Assembly: GCF_000802185.1 (NCBI RefSeq)
Contig: NZ_KN676113.1
Coordinates: forward strand, 4,545,430 to 4,609,429
Length of the DNA stretch: 64,000 bases
Direction: 5' to 3'
Source of the DNA: Belnapia sp. F-4-1
Lineage (GTDB): Bacteria > Pseudomonadota > Alphaproteobacteria > Acetobacterales > Acetobacteraceae
Under the pieces are notes generated by a model, which was given only the letters and a program-made list of their open reading frames with translations, made no database searches and had not been told where the DNA came from. How positions within the stretch are numbered: position 1 is the first letter of the stretch; every line of letters begins with the position of its first letter. The translations under genes were made by a program, and so were the position numbers. Positions 24,653 through 34,041 of the stretch are shown here, one piece after another.

Positions 24653-26371
24653 TTATTGGTCGGCGTAGCAATGCGTCTCAGCCGCACCGCCCGGATGGGT
24701 AACGGCGCCGAGATGGGCCGGCCCGACGAGCTGGGCGTATTTCCAGAGGGCACCCGCGTTGTAGTCGGTCGGGCGGGGCTTCCATTCGGCACGGCGGCGG
24801 GCGAGCTCCGCTTCCTCAACCTGCATGTCGATGCTGCCCTTCTCCGCGTCGATGACGATGCGGTCGCCGTTGCGCAGCAGGGCGATGGGGCCGCCGACCG
24901 CCGCCTCCGGCCCGACATGGCCGATGCAGAAGCCGCGGGTGGCGCCGCTGAAGCGGCCATCGGTGATCAGCGCCACGCTCTCACCCATGCCCTGGCCGTA
25001 GATGGCGGCCGTGGTGGAGAGCATCTCGCGCATCCCCGGCCCGCCCTTCGGCCCCTCGTAGCGGATGACGATGACGTCGCCCGGCTTGTAGGCGCGCTGC
25101 TCGACGGCCTGGAAGGCCTCCTCCTCGCTGTCGAAGCAGAGGGCGCTGCCCTCGAAGCGAAGGGTCTTCATCCCGGCAACCTTCACGATGGCGCCGTCCG
25201 GGGCAAGGTTGCCCTTGAGGCCGACGACGCCGCCGGTCGGCGAGAGGGCCTTGCTCACCGGGTATATGACGTCTTGGTCCGTAGGAAAGGCGACGTCCCT
25301 GTGGTTCTCGGCGAGGGTCTTGCCGGTGACCGTCATGCAGTCGCCATGCAACAGGCCGGCCTCGAGCAGCGCCTTGATGATGACCGGGATGCCGCCGACC
25401 TTGTGGACGTCGTAGGCGACATACTTCCCGCCCGGCTTCAGGTCGGCGATGTAGGGCGTGCGGCGCATGATGGCGACGACATCGTCCATGGTGAAGCGGA
25501 GGCCGGCCTCATGCGCGATGGCCGGGAGATGCAGGCCGGCATTGGTGCTGCCACCGGTCGCGCCGACGATGACGGCCGCGTTCTCCAGCGACTTCAACGT
25601 GACGATGTCGCGCGGGCGGAGGTTGCGGCGGACCAGCTCCATCACCGCGCGGCCGGATTCGGCGGCCCAGCGGTCGCGCTCCTCAAAGGGCGCGGGGGTG
25701 CCGGCGGATCCGGGGAGCGCGAGGCCGATCGCCTCGGAGACCGTCGCCATGGTGTTGGCGGTGAACTGGCCGCCGCAGGCGCCGGCGCTCGGGCAGGCGA
25801 CGCATTCCAGCTCGTGCAGCTCCTCCTCGGATAGGTTGCCGGCGGCATGCTGGCCGACCGCCTCGAAGACATCGACGACGGTGACGTCGCGGCCCTTGTA
25901 GGTGCCCGGCAGGATGGAGCCGCCATACATGAAGACGGAGGGGATGTTGAGGCGGAGCATCGCCATCATCATGCCGGGCAGCGACTTGTCGCAGCCGGCG
26001 AGCCCCACCAGCGCGTCGTAGCAATGGCCGCGGACCGTCAGCTCCACCGTATCGGCGATGGCGTCGCGCGAGGCGAGCGAGGACTTCATCCCCTGATGGC
26101 CCATGGCGATGCCGTCGGTGACGGTGATGGTGGTGAACTCGCGCGGCGTGCCGCCGCCGGCCTTCACCCCCGTCTTCACGCTCTGCGCCTGGCGGTGGAG
26201 GTCGATGTTGCAGGGGGCGGCCTCGTTCCAGCAGGTGGCGACGCCGACGAAGGGCTGGGCGATCTCGGCCTCGGTAAGGCCCATCGCGTAGTAGTAGCTG
26301 CGATGCGGGGCGCGCTCCGGGCCAACCGTGGTGTGGCGGCTGGGCAGCTTCGACTTGTCCCACTCGGTCAT
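24653..26371 (-). CDS. ilvD: Dihydroxy-acid dehydratase
   Basis: A 572-residue IlvD/Edd family dehydratase acting in valine, leucine and isoleucine biosynthesis. It converts 2,3-dihydroxy-3-methylbutanoate or -pentanoate to the 2-oxo acid. Putative Fe-S ligands are C54 (NEAAPCN), C127 (GLAGCDKSLPG) and C199 (PSAGACGGQF). The length, shorter than the E. coli enzyme (616), fits the branch that includes 2Fe-2S enzymes and related sugar-acid dehydratases. The start MTEWDKSKLP gives the normal N-terminus. The gene is monocistronic, with 94 bases before DUF2243. Confidence 0.9.
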   Translation of the reverse strand: MTEWDKSKLPSRHTTVGPERAPHRSYYYAMGLTEAEIAQPFVGVATCWNEAAPCNIDLHRQAQSVKTGVKAGGGTPREFTTITVTDGIAMGHQGMKSSLASRDAIADTVELTVRGHCYDALVGLAGCDKSLPGMMMAMLRLNIPSVFMYGGSILPGTYKGRDVTVVDVFEAVGQHAAGNLSEEELHELECVACPSAGACGGQFTANTMATVSEAIGLALPGSAGTPAPFEERDRWAAESGRAVMELVRRNLRPRDIVTLKSLENAAVIVGATGGSTNAGLHLPAIAHEAGLRFTMDDVVAIMRRTPYIADLKPGGKYVAYDVHKVGGIPVIIKALLEAGLLHGDCMTVTGKTLAENHRDVAFPTDQDVIYPVSKALSPTGGVVGLKGNLAPDGAIVKVAGMKTLRFEGSALCFDSEEEAFQAVEQRAYKPGDVIVIRYEGPKGGPGMREMLSTTAAIYGQGMGESVALITDGRFSGATRGFCIGHVGPEAAVGGPIALLRNGDRIVIDAEKGSIDMQVEEAELARRRAEWKPRPTDYNAGALWKYAQLVGPAHLGAVTHPGGAAETHCYADQ

Positions 26372-26465
26372 GGCGTATCCTCCGGTTTCGCCCCAGAGGG
26401 TCGCAAAGTCTCCGGATAAGGCAAGCGGAGATGGCAGGGGCCGCGGCGCGGCGCCTGCCGTACCG

Positions 26466-27233
26466 TCAGATCCGCGACCATCCGAGGCAATTCGCCACCG
26501 GCAGGCCGGTGCCGACCAGCATCGCGCCGTGGCGGTAGAGCGTCCAGGCGCTGCCGGCCTCGCCGAGATCGACCGCAACCAGTTCGCCTGAGGCATCGGC
26601 CCAGACGATGCGCCCATCGGCGGCCGCGACGGCTCCCATGGCACCGTCGAGGCCGATTCCCGGCCGGAACAGGACCAGGGCCGTGGTGGCATCCGTTGGC
26701 GGCAGCGCCGCCACCGGCGCGGCGCCGACTACGGCGAGCGCCAGCATCGCCGCCACCCTCAGCCCGCCCCGGCCGGGCGGTCCCGCATCGCCGCGCCGCA
26801 GCAGCCATGCCCCGGCCAGCAGCGGCGGCAGACCAGTGACGGCGAGCCAGCCGATATCCCAGGCCAGCGGGTTCGGCACATCCACCCGGATGCGGTGGAT
26901 GCCGACGATCCAATGGAAGCCGACCACATCGACCAGCTGCCAGATGCCGAAGCCGAGCAGCGCCCAGCCGAGCAGCCGCATCCCCCGCACCTCGCTGAGC
27001 CCCGACCGGGCCCGCCAGAGCAGGGTGAGGCCGACCAGTGCAATGGCATAGACGGCGACGTGGAACAGCCCGTCCCAAAGGATCTGCACGCGGATATCGC
27101 GCAGCGCTTCCCCGCCGACGAGGCTGAGGAAGTGGTGCCATTGCAGCACCTGGTGCAGCAGGATGCCGTCGAAGAAGCCGCCAAGGGCGAAGCCAAGGAC
27201 GCCAAGAGCGAGTGGCAGGCGTTGGGCCGGCAT
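26466..27233 (-). CDS. DUF2243 membrane protein with extra C-terminal domain
   Basis: A 255-residue protein whose first about 150 residues match DUF2243: GFALGGFFDGILLHQVLQWHH and FHVAVYAIALVGLTLLW, with four helices. The His/Asp-rich first helix is characteristic. After a fifth and sixth hydrophobic stretch, about 90 residues follow that are outside the usual domain (from about ALPPTDATTALVLF to the end), with repeated DGRIVWADASGELVAV strands. This tail looks periplasmic. The start has GGGGAG 7-8 bases upstream. The function of DUF2243 is not established. Confidence 0.75.
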   Translation of the reverse strand: MPAQRLPLALGVLGFALGGFFDGILLHQVLQWHHFLSLVGGEALRDIRVQILWDGLFHVAVYAIALVGLTLLWRARSGLSEVRGMRLLGWALLGFGIWQLVDVVGFHWIVGIHRIRVDVPNPLAWDIGWLAVTGLPPLLAGAWLLRRGDAGPPGRGGLRVAAMLALAVVGAAPVAALPPTDATTALVLFRPGIGLDGAMGAVAAADGRIVWADASGELVAVDLGEAGSAWTLYRHGAMLVGTGLPVANCLGWSRI

Positions 27234-27306
27234 GCGGTGTCTCCCCTGATGGGGAGCGAACGCCGCAGCGCGGCCGGCGATCACGGAATCCTGGCGGAAC
27301 GGTTGT

Positions 27307-27864
27307 TCAGGCGGTCCGTCGCAGGGCGGCGGCGCGCGCGGCATGGTTGACGCGGTGCCAGTTCTGCGGCTCGTCCCGGCCCGTCCCTGGCGAGGCGCGC
27401 CCGGTCACCAGCCGATCGGCGACGGCGCCGGCGGCGAAGGCGTAGACGGCCTTGTGCAGCAGGTCGACCACCTGCTCGTCGCGCGGCCAGGTCCAGGGCG
27501 GCGCGCCGATGCCGGTGGCGTTCTCCAAGCTCTGGTCGTTCAGCAGGCGCAGGTTGAGGAAGAGGAAGGAGCCGAAGGGCCCGCCGACGCCGCCCCGCGC
27601 CATCACGGCGCGCACCATCCCAAGCAGGATGCCCTGGCCCCAATGCATCGTCCAATTCAGGCCCTGCCGCTCGCGGTCCGGGCGCGCGGGGCGGCCGAGC
27701 AGGCGTTCCAGCGTATGCGCGGGCACGAAGGAGTTCGGACGCCCCGTCACCGCCTGCTCCAGCTTCTCTCCCAGCGTCATGGCGGCAACGCCGGCCGCCC
27801 CCGCCAGCAGCCCGGCGGCGAGCAGCGGCATCGTCCCTCCGCGATCGCGGTCCATCCTGGCCAT
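27307..27864 (-). CDS. Hypothetical membrane-associated protein
   Basis: A 185-residue protein I do not recognise. It has an N-terminal hydrophobic helix (MPLLAAGLLAGAAGVAAM), a central MHWGQGILLGMVRAVMARG stretch, and a conserved-looking GIGAPPWTWPRDEQVVDLLHKAVYAFAAG segment ending in an Arg-rich tail. The ATG used gives MARMDRDRGG; an internal ATG 11 codons later has a GGAGGG site and may be the real start. It lies between valS and DUF2243 on the same strand with gaps of about 65-75 bases. Confidence 0.6.
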   Translation of the reverse strand: MARMDRDRGGTMPLLAAGLLAGAAGVAAMTLGEKLEQAVTGRPNSFVPAHTLERLLGRPARPDRERQGLNWTMHWGQGILLGMVRAVMARGGVGGPFGSFLFLNLRLLNDQSLENATGIGAPPWTWPRDEQVVDLLHKAVYAFAAGAVADRLVTGRASPGTGRDEPQNWHRVNHAARAAALRRTA

Positions 27865-27928
27865 GCGACTTGTCCCCTTCCCGGACGGGCGGGATGCCCA
27901 TCCGCGGCCTCAACGCCGGGGGGAGGGT

Positions 27929-30613
27929 CTAGTCGCCGATGCGGGCCATCGCCGCGTCGAGGCGGGCCATCTCGGCCCTGAAATTGGTCAGGCGCTCGCG
28001 GTTCTCCTCGACCACCTCCTCCTTGGCGCGGGCGACGAAATCGGCGTTGGCGAGCTTCGCCTCCACCTTGCGCGCCTCGGCCTCGGCCTTGGCACGGTCC
28101 TTGGCGAGGCGGGTTCGCTCCGCGGCGAGGTCGATGATGCCGGCGAGCGGGAGGATCAGCGTCGCCTCGCCGAGCACGGCCTGGGCGACGCCCTTCGGCA
28201 CCTCGCCCGCGAGCGGGGTGATCTCGGTGACGCGGCCTAGGCGGCGGACGGCCTCAATCCAGCGGTCGGCGCGGGCGAGGTTTTCCGGTGCGGCGTCCTT
28301 CACTAGCAACGGCGTGGTGATGGAGGGGGCGATGTTCACCTCGGCGCGGACGGCGCGGAGCTCGCCGATGAGACGCACGATCCAGTCCAGCTCCTCGCGG
28401 GCGGAGGCGGCCTTGGCCACGGGCGCGGCTTCAGGCCAGGGGGCGCGGATCAGGCTGCACTCCGGGCCGTACCCAAAGCGGTCCCACAGCTCTTCCGTGA
28501 CGAAGGGCATCGCCGGGTGGAGCAGGCGGAGGATCAGGCCGAGGACGTATTGCGCGGCGCCCTTCACCTCATCCTTCTCGGCGCCGTCCGGGCCGTTGAA
28601 GATGGGCTTGGCGAATTCAAGGAACCAGTCGCAGAAGCTGCCCCAAACGAAGCGGTAGCAGGCGGCGGCGTAGTCGTCGAAGCGGTAGGCCTCCAGCGCC
28701 GCGGTCGCCTCGGCGATGGCGGTGTTGCCGGCGTCGAGGATCCAGCGGGCGAGCGGCGTGCGCGCCGAGGCCGGGTCCCAGCCCGGTTGCGGGGCGATGC
28801 CGTTCATCTCGCAAAAGCGCGCGGCGTTCCACAGCTTGGTGGCGAAGCTGCGGTAGTCCTCGACGCGCTTGCGGCCGAGCTTGACGTCCCGGCCGGGGCC
28901 GGTCAGCGCGCAGATGGTGAAGCGGAGGGCGTCGGCGCCGTAGGCGTCGATCAGCTCCAGGGGGTCCATCACGTTCCCCTTGGACTTCGACATCTTCTGG
29001 CCCTTCTCGTCGCGGACGAGGCCATGGATGTAGACGTGGCGGAAGGGGACATCGCCCATGAAGTGGATGCCCATCATCATCATCCGGGCGACCCAGAAGA
29101 AGATGATGTCGAAACCCGTCACCAGCACGTCGCCGGGGTAGTAACGGGCGAGCTCGGGCGTCCGGTCGGGCCAGCCGAGCGTGCTGAAGGGCCAGAGGGC
29201 GCTGCTGAACCAGGTGTCGAGCACGTCCGGGTCGCGCTCCAGCGGGACGTCCTCGCCGAACCTGGCGCGGGCGGCGGCCTTCGCTTCTTCCTCCGTCCGC
29301 TCGACGAAGACGCTGCCGTCCGGCGCGTACCAGGCGGGGATCTGGTGGCCCCACCACAGCTGGCGGGAGACGCACCAGGGCTGGATGTCACGCATCCAGG
29401 CGAAGAAGGTGTTCTCCCACTGCTTCGGCACGAATTGCGTGCGGCCGGACTCGACCGCCTCGATCGCGGGCTTCGCCAGGGTCGCGGCGTCGGCGTACCA
29501 CTGGATGGTCAGGCGCGGCTCGAGCGGCACGCCGCCGCGGTCGCCATGCGGGACCTGGTGGGTGTGCGGCTCGGTCTGGACGAGGAGGCCGAGTTCCTCG
29601 AGGCGGGCGACGATCGCGCGGCGAGCGGCGAAGCGGTCCATGCCCTGGAGGCTGTCGAGGAAGGTGAGGTCGGCCTGGGCGCCGAGGTCGGGGCGGAGCT
29701 CGGCTAGGTCGATCCGTGCCTCGGCGTCGAGGACGGAGGCCATCGGCAGGTTGTGGCGGCGGCCGACCTCGAAGTCGTTGAAGTCGTGCGCGGGGGTGAT
29801 CTTCACCGCGCCGGTGCCCTTCTCCGGGTCGGAATACTCATCGGCGACGACGGGGATGCGCCTGCCCGTCAGCGGCAGGATGACCTGCCTGCCGACAAGA
29901 GCGGCGAAGCGGGCATCCTCGGGGTGGACGGCGACGGCGGTGTCGCCGAGCATCGTCTCCGGGCGCGTAGTCGCCACTACGATCTCGCCGCCGCCATCGA
30001 CAGGGTAGCGGATGTGCCAGAGGTTGCCCTTCACCTCGCGGCTCTCGACCTCGAGGTCGGAAATCGCCGTCTGCAGCTTCGGGTCCCAGTTCACCAGGCG
30101 GCGGTCGCGGTAGATCAGCCCCTGGCGGTGCAGGGTGACGAAGACCTCGCGGACGGCCTTCGACAAGCCCTCATCCATGGTGAAGCGCTCGCGCGGCCAG
30201 TCGAGGCTGGCCCCGAGGCGGCGAAGCTGGCGGGTGATGGTGCCGCCGCTCTCGGCCTTCCATCGCCAGACGCGGTCGAGGAAGGCGGCGCGGCCCATGC
30301 TGCGCCGATCCTGCTTGCCCTCGGTCGCTAGCAGGCGCTCGACCACCATCTGCGTGGCGATCCCGGCATGGTCGGTGCCGGGCTGCCAGAGCGCGTCCCT
30401 GCCCTGCATCCGCCGCCAGCGGACCAGCGTGTCCTGGATGGTGAAAGTGAGCGCATGACCCATGTGGAGGCTGCCGGTGACGTTCGGCGGCGGGATCATG
30501 ATGGTGAAGGGCGTGGCGGCCGAGGCAGGGTCGCAGGCGAAGGCGCCCGAGCCTTCCCAGCCTTCATAAAGGCGGGTTTCGAAGCTGCCCGGGGTGAGGG
30601 TCTTGTCCAGCAT
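27929..30613 (-). CDS. valS: Valyl-tRNA synthetase
   Basis: An 894-residue class I aminoacyl-tRNA synthetase. The HIGH-type motif is PNVTGSLHMGHAL, the CP1 editing domain lies between about 190 and 340, and the second signature is GQKMSKSKGNVMDP. The C-terminal coiled coil (LAAERTRLAKDRAKAEAEAR) is complete. The start MLDKTLTPG is the usual N-terminus; an upstream ATG adds 12 unconserved residues. It follows the PopZ homologue by 49 bases in the conserved tolC-popZ-valS order. Confidence 0.96.
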   Translation of the reverse strand: MLDKTLTPGSFETRLYEGWEGSGAFACDPASAATPFTIMIPPPNVTGSLHMGHALTFTIQDTLVRWRRMQGRDALWQPGTDHAGIATQMVVERLLATEGKQDRRSMGRAAFLDRVWRWKAESGGTITRQLRRLGASLDWPRERFTMDEGLSKAVREVFVTLHRQGLIYRDRRLVNWDPKLQTAISDLEVESREVKGNLWHIRYPVDGGGEIVVATTRPETMLGDTAVAVHPEDARFAALVGRQVILPLTGRRIPVVADEYSDPEKGTGAVKITPAHDFNDFEVGRRHNLPMASVLDAEARIDLAELRPDLGAQADLTFLDSLQGMDRFAARRAIVARLEELGLLVQTEPHTHQVPHGDRGGVPLEPRLTIQWYADAATLAKPAIEAVESGRTQFVPKQWENTFFAWMRDIQPWCVSRQLWWGHQIPAWYAPDGSVFVERTEEEAKAAARARFGEDVPLERDPDVLDTWFSSALWPFSTLGWPDRTPELARYYPGDVLVTGFDIIFFWVARMMMMGIHFMGDVPFRHVYIHGLVRDEKGQKMSKSKGNVMDPLELIDAYGADALRFTICALTGPGRDVKLGRKRVEDYRSFATKLWNAARFCEMNGIAPQPGWDPASARTPLARWILDAGNTAIAEATAALEAYRFDDYAAACYRFVWGSFCDWFLEFAKPIFNGPDGAEKDEVKGAAQYVLGLILRLLHPAMPFVTEELWDRFGYGPECSLIRAPWPEAAPVAKAASAREELDWIVRLIGELRAVRAEVNIAPSITTPLLVKDAAPENLARADRWIEAVRRLGRVTEITPLAGEVPKGVAQAVLGEATLILPLAGIIDLAAERTRLAKDRAKAEAEARKVEAKLANADFVARAKEEVVEENRERLTNFRAEMARLDAAMARIGD

Positions 30614-30662
30614 GGGCGCATCCGTCCCCTGCCGGACGGGCGCCGTCAAGGGGCGTCGCGGC

Positions 30663-31229
30663 TCAGCCCAGGGCGCGGCCGACGACGCGCTCGATCTCGG
30701 CGCGGACCAGGCGCTCGACCAGGGCGGGGAGGTGCTGGTCGAGCCAGTCCTTCAGCAAGGGACGCAGTTCCTCGCGCACCACATCCTCGATGCTCGGGCC
30801 GCCGCGGGTGACGGTGGCGCCGCGGTCCTGGGAGACGGCGCGGATCAGGCTGCCGATCGCGGCGGTGGCGGCGGCGGCGACGGCCGGGGCGATCAGCGCC
30901 TCGGCTGCCGGAAGCTCGGGCGGAGGCTCCAGCTCGGAAAGGGCCAAGCCGGCGGGTATGGCGCGCGCGGCTGGTTCCGGCTCGGGTACAAGGGCGGCGG
31001 GGAGTGGCTCGGCCGGGGGGGTGGAGGCAGGGGGCGGTACCGGCGGCGCGGCAGTCGGCTCCTGCACCAGCATCTCCTCGGTTAGTGCCAGGGGCTCCCC
31101 CGGCTCCGGCGCTGCCGGGGCCTTGCCGGGTTCGTCCTCGTTGAGGATGCGGCGGATGGAGGCGAGGATGTCCTCCATGCTCGGATCGGCAGGAGCATTC
31201 CCCGGCGGGGCCGGCCGCGCCTCGGCCAT
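30663..31229 (-). CDS. popZ: PopZ family polar organising protein (DUF2497)
   Basis: A 188-residue protein with the DUF2497/PopZ architecture. The N-terminal helix PSMEDILASIRRILNEDE (17-34) binds client proteins in Caulobacter PopZ. A disordered Pro/Glu/Ala linker follows (about 38-110). The C-terminal helices PSIEDVVREELRPLLKDWLDQHLPALVERLV drive oligomerisation. PopZ forms polar condensates that anchor centromere and cell-cycle proteins. Its ATG overlaps the tolC stop by one base (TGATG). The family call is firm; equivalence of function to Caulobacter is inferred. Confidence 0.85.
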   Translation of the reverse strand: MAEARPAPPGNAPADPSMEDILASIRRILNEDEPGKAPAAPEPGEPLALTEEMLVQEPTAAPPVPPPASTPPAEPLPAALVPEPEPAARAIPAGLALSELEPPPELPAAEALIAPAVAAAATAAIGSLIRAVSQDRGATVTRGGPSIEDVVREELRPLLKDWLDQHLPALVERLVRAEIERVVGRALG

Positions 31230-32665
31230 CAGCGACGCTCCGCCACGCCCGAATAGTCGCCGAAGCCGATCCAGCGATTGCGCACCTCGTTGTAATAGGC
31301 GCGCATGTCATAGGGATCGACGGCGAGGCCAAGATCGCTCGCGGTCAGCCGCCCGATGGTCGCCGCCAGCGCATAGGATTGCTGGACAACGGTGGAGAGG
31401 GCCTGGACCAGGCTGGTGCGGGCGTTCAGCAATTCCTGCTCGGCATTCAGCACGTCGAGGGTGGTGCGGCTGCCGACGATCGCCTCGCGCTGGACGCCGT
31501 CGAGGGCGATCTCGGCAGCGCGGATCTGAGCGCGGACGCTCTCGACCTGGGCCCGCGAGCTCTGCAGCTGCTCCCAGGCCTGGGTCGCCTGCTGGACGAC
31601 GGTGCGACGCTGGTCGTCGACCGTCTGGCGGGCCTGCTGGGCGGTCTGCCGAGCCTGGCGGATGGCGGAGTATTCCGCGCCGCCCTGGTAAAGCGGCACG
31701 GTGAGGTTCGCGGTGACCTGGGCGAAGGTCTGGCGGGTGTGGTTGGTGAGGTTGTTGTCGTTCCGCCCGGCCTGGGTGCTGACGCTCAGCTGCGGCGTCA
31801 AGGCGGAGGTCTGGATGTTGATGTTGTCCCGTGCACCGGCCTCGTCGAACAGGGCGGCAACAACGTTCGGATTGTTGGCGGCCGCGGCCTGGGCCACTTC
31901 CTGGCTGGTGCGGAGCGGCACGCGAAGCGGCTGGGGCGCTACCAGCGCGCCGGGCGGAAGGCCGACCAGGCGCTGGAAGGTGGCACGGGAGATCTGCAGG
32001 TTGCCCTCGGCCTGGGCGCGCTGGGAGCGGGCGCCGGCCAAGCGCGATTCGGCCTGGGCAACGTCGGTGCGGGTGATCTCGCCCACGCGGAAGCGCTCGT
32101 TGGTGGCGCGCAGCTGCTCGGTCAGCACCTGCTCGTTGTTGATGTTGAGGCGCAGCAGCTCCTGGTCGCGGATGACGCCGACATAGGCCGTCACCGTGTC
32201 CTGCATCACCTGCTGCTCGGTCGCCAGCAAGCGGGCGCGCTGGGCAAGGACCTGGCTCTCGGCCCGCCGGGTGGAGGCAACGGTACGGCCGCCGCGAAAG
32301 ATCGGCTGGGTGACGGTGATCGTGTTGGTGGCGATCGTCCGGTCGTTATGGGTGCTGACGCCAACCTGGCGCAAGCCACCGGTGTTTGGGTCCTGCGCTG
32401 CGGTCAGGCTGCGGACACGGCCGTCGGAATAGCCGAAGCTGTTGGCGATGGAGACGGTCGGCCGCCATCCGGCCAGGGCCTGGGGCACGTTCTCATCGAC
32501 CGCGCGAAGCTGGGCACGGGCAGCGAGCAGCGCCGGATTGTTGGCATAGGCCTGGGCCAGGGCATCCGCCAGGGTTTGCGCCCCGGCCTGCGGTGCCAGC
32601 GCGACAAGGGCGGCCGGGGCGAGCAGCGCGGCGGTCAGCACCGGGAAGGGACGGGTCCAGTTCAT
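31229..32665 (-). CDS. TolC family outer membrane protein
   Basis: A 478-residue outer membrane efflux channel. Residues 1-29 form a Sec signal ending in AGA. Two OEP repeats follow, each with long helices: TLADALAQAYANNPALLAARAQL at the mature N-terminus and DARGAR/NINIQTSALTPQLS in the second half. The protein would form the trimeric channel-tunnel that works with RND, MFS or type I pumps. An emrAB-type pair is about 23 kb away; no pump is adjacent. It lies first in the tolC-popZ-valS block, with a TAATAT-containing leader upstream. Confidence 0.9.
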   Translation of the reverse strand: MNWTRPFPVLTAALLAPAALVALAPQAGAQTLADALAQAYANNPALLAARAQLRAVDENVPQALAGWRPTVSIANSFGYSDGRVRSLTAAQDPNTGGLRQVGVSTHNDRTIATNTITVTQPIFRGGRTVASTRRAESQVLAQRARLLATEQQVMQDTVTAYVGVIRDQELLRLNINNEQVLTEQLRATNERFRVGEITRTDVAQAESRLAGARSQRAQAEGNLQISRATFQRLVGLPPGALVAPQPLRVPLRTSQEVAQAAAANNPNVVAALFDEAGARDNINIQTSALTPQLSVSTQAGRNDNNLTNHTRQTFAQVTANLTVPLYQGGAEYSAIRQARQTAQQARQTVDDQRRTVVQQATQAWEQLQSSRAQVESVRAQIRAAEIALDGVQREAIVGSRTTLDVLNAEQELLNARTSLVQALSTVVQQSYALAATIGRLTASDLGLAVDPYDMRAYYNEVRNRWIGFGDYSGVAERR

Positions 32666-32740
32666 CGTAACTTGATCCTTGCGGAGCAATATTAAGAACG
32701 TCCTACAGCACCCGCGCCTTCGTTGCGAGGATGCCGAGCT

Positions 32741-33397
32741 TCAGAAGACGAAGCCGGGGCGGCGGGCGAAAGCCGGCAAGGGGGCCGTCGCGCAATCGAA
32801 GGCGGTGACCGTGGTGAAGCTGCCGCCGAGCTTCTGCCCGAGGACGGCCTTGCCCTGCCGCCGGCCGATGCCGATGACCGCGACCAGGCGGCCACCCTCG
32901 GCCAACTGCTCGATGAAGGCAGGCGGAACCTCGGGGACCTCCCCTTCGATCATGGCGATGTCATAGGGCGCGCCAGTGGCGAAGCCCTGGGCCGGGTCGG
33001 CCGCCTCCAGCCGCACCGCGCCGGCGGGCAGGCAGGCCGGCAGGGCGGCACGGGCGATCTCGAGCAGCGGCGCGTCGGTTTCGAGGGCGGTGACGCGGGC
33101 GCCCATGCGGGCCAGCACGGCGGCGCCATAGCCGGTGCCGGCGCCGGCGATCAGGGCGCGGTCGCCAGGACGCACCGCGGCGAGCTGGATCAGGCGGGCG
33201 AGCACCATCGGCTCGATCATCGCCCGGCCACCAGGGAGCGGGATGTCCTCGTCGGTATAGGCCCGCGCGGTGGCGGAAGGAGGGAGGAAGCGCTCGCGCG
33301 GCAGGTCGCGCATCGCCTCCAGCAGGCGGGGATCGGTCACCTTGTTGGGGCGAAGCTGTCCGTCCACCATGCGCTTGCGCGCATCCGCGTAGTCCAT
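32741..33397 (-). CDS. pcm: Protein-L-isoaspartate O-methyltransferase family protein
   Basis: A 218-residue class I SAM-dependent methyltransferase of the PCMT family. Features are MVDGQLRPNKV, RERFLPP, the PLPGGRAMIEPMVLARLIQL substrate loop and SAM motif I ALIAGAGTGYGAAVL, with the acidic residue of motif II in ALETD. Canonical PIMTs have SQPYIVA in the loop; this one reads GGRAMIEPM, typical of the alphaproteobacterial branch beside tolC. The enzyme repairs isoaspartate, though activity of this branch is less certain. The gene is divergent from tRNA-Cys. Confidence 0.83.
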   Translation of the reverse strand: MDYADARKRMVDGQLRPNKVTDPRLLEAMRDLPRERFLPPSATARAYTDEDIPLPGGRAMIEPMVLARLIQLAAVRPGDRALIAGAGTGYGAAVLARMGARVTALETDAPLLEIARAALPACLPAGAVRLEAADPAQGFATGAPYDIAMIEGEVPEVPPAFIEQLAEGGRLVAVIGIGRRQGKAVLGQKLGGSFTTVTAFDCATAPLPAFARRPGFVF

Positions 33398-33569
33398 GAA
33401 GCGCAATCTCCAGCCGCCGGCAAGGCTCCCCCGACCGGGGGCGGCCCTTCCGTTCGAGGGGGTTATAGGGGGCGCCTCCCCCTGCCGCCAAGCGGCCGTG
33501 TTGCGGCGCACGCTTGACCTGCCGGCGCTGTGGCGCCAAAGAGGCACGACGCACGGGGGTAGCCTCGGC

Positions 33570-33643
33570 GGTCCGGTGGCCGAGTGGTCAGGCACAGGTC
33601 TGCAAAACCTGCTACGGCGGTTCAATTCCGCCCCGGACCTCCA
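33570..33643 (+). tRNA. tRNA-Cys (GCA)
   Basis: A complete cloverleaf. Acceptor GGTCCGG pairs with CCGGACC; the anticodon stem CAGGT/ACCTG encloses loop CTGCAAA with anticodon GCA. The T-arm is GGCGG-TTCAATT-CCGCC. Discriminator T73 is a tRNA-Cys identity base, and CCA is encoded. CTTGAC at 33513 may be part of its promoter -35 region. Confidence 0.95.
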
Positions 33644-33708
33644 ACGTGGCTCTCGTGGGGGCTTTCATCATCGGCGGTGCCCTGCTATAGGCGCCGCCCA
33701 CTGGCTGA

Positions 33709-33783
33709 TCCGGCGTGGCGCAGCGGTAGCGCAGCGGACTGTTAATCCGTTGGTCGTTGGTTCGAATCCAACCGCCGGAGCCA
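33709..33783 (+). tRNA. tRNA-Asn (GTT)
   Basis: Acceptor TCCGGCG pairs with CGCCGGA, the anticodon stem GCGGA/TCCGT encloses CTGTTAA with anticodon GTT, and the T-arm contains GGTTCGAATCC. CCA is encoded. It lies 65 bases after tRNA-Cys. TATAGG at 33686 could be a separate -10 element. Confidence 0.95.
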
Positions 33784-33831
33784 TCCTTCCCCTGTCTTGC
33801 CGAGCCTACCTGCCCGCCTTATCGGTGGCGC

Positions 33832-34041
33832 ATGGATACTCCTCGCATCGGCCATAACGGCGGCCCACCGCTCGATCCGGAGGAAAGCTGGCGCGGCTAT
33901 GTCTGGCGGCGGGCGCACAAGCGCGCCTGGAAGACGCCGCCGCGGGAGATCGCGCTCCGCCGGCTCGCCCGGGCCGAGGAACTGGGAATGAGCTACAAGG
34001 ACTACACGCTCGAGATCCTGGAACGCGGACGCTATCTTTGA
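33832..34041 (+). CDS. Small conserved protein with IGHNGGPPLD motif
   Basis: A 69-residue cytosolic protein. The N-terminal IGHNGGPPLDPEESW motif recurs in many small alphaproteobacterial proteins. A basic stretch follows (RRAHKRAWKTPPREIALRRLARAEEL) and then a helical end with YKDYTLEILERGRYL. No function is known to me. The ATG of MDTPRIGHN is used because the longer frame would start inside tRNA-Asn. Its stop overlaps the next gene (TTGA). Confidence 0.7.
   Translation: MDTPRIGHNGGPPLDPEESWRGYVWRRAHKRAWKTPPREIALRRLARAEELGMSYKDYTLEILERGRYL

Noticed and set aside
26372-26465. Possible leader or attenuator before ilvD
   Set aside because: No short peptide rich in branched-chain residues and no competing stem-loops were seen.
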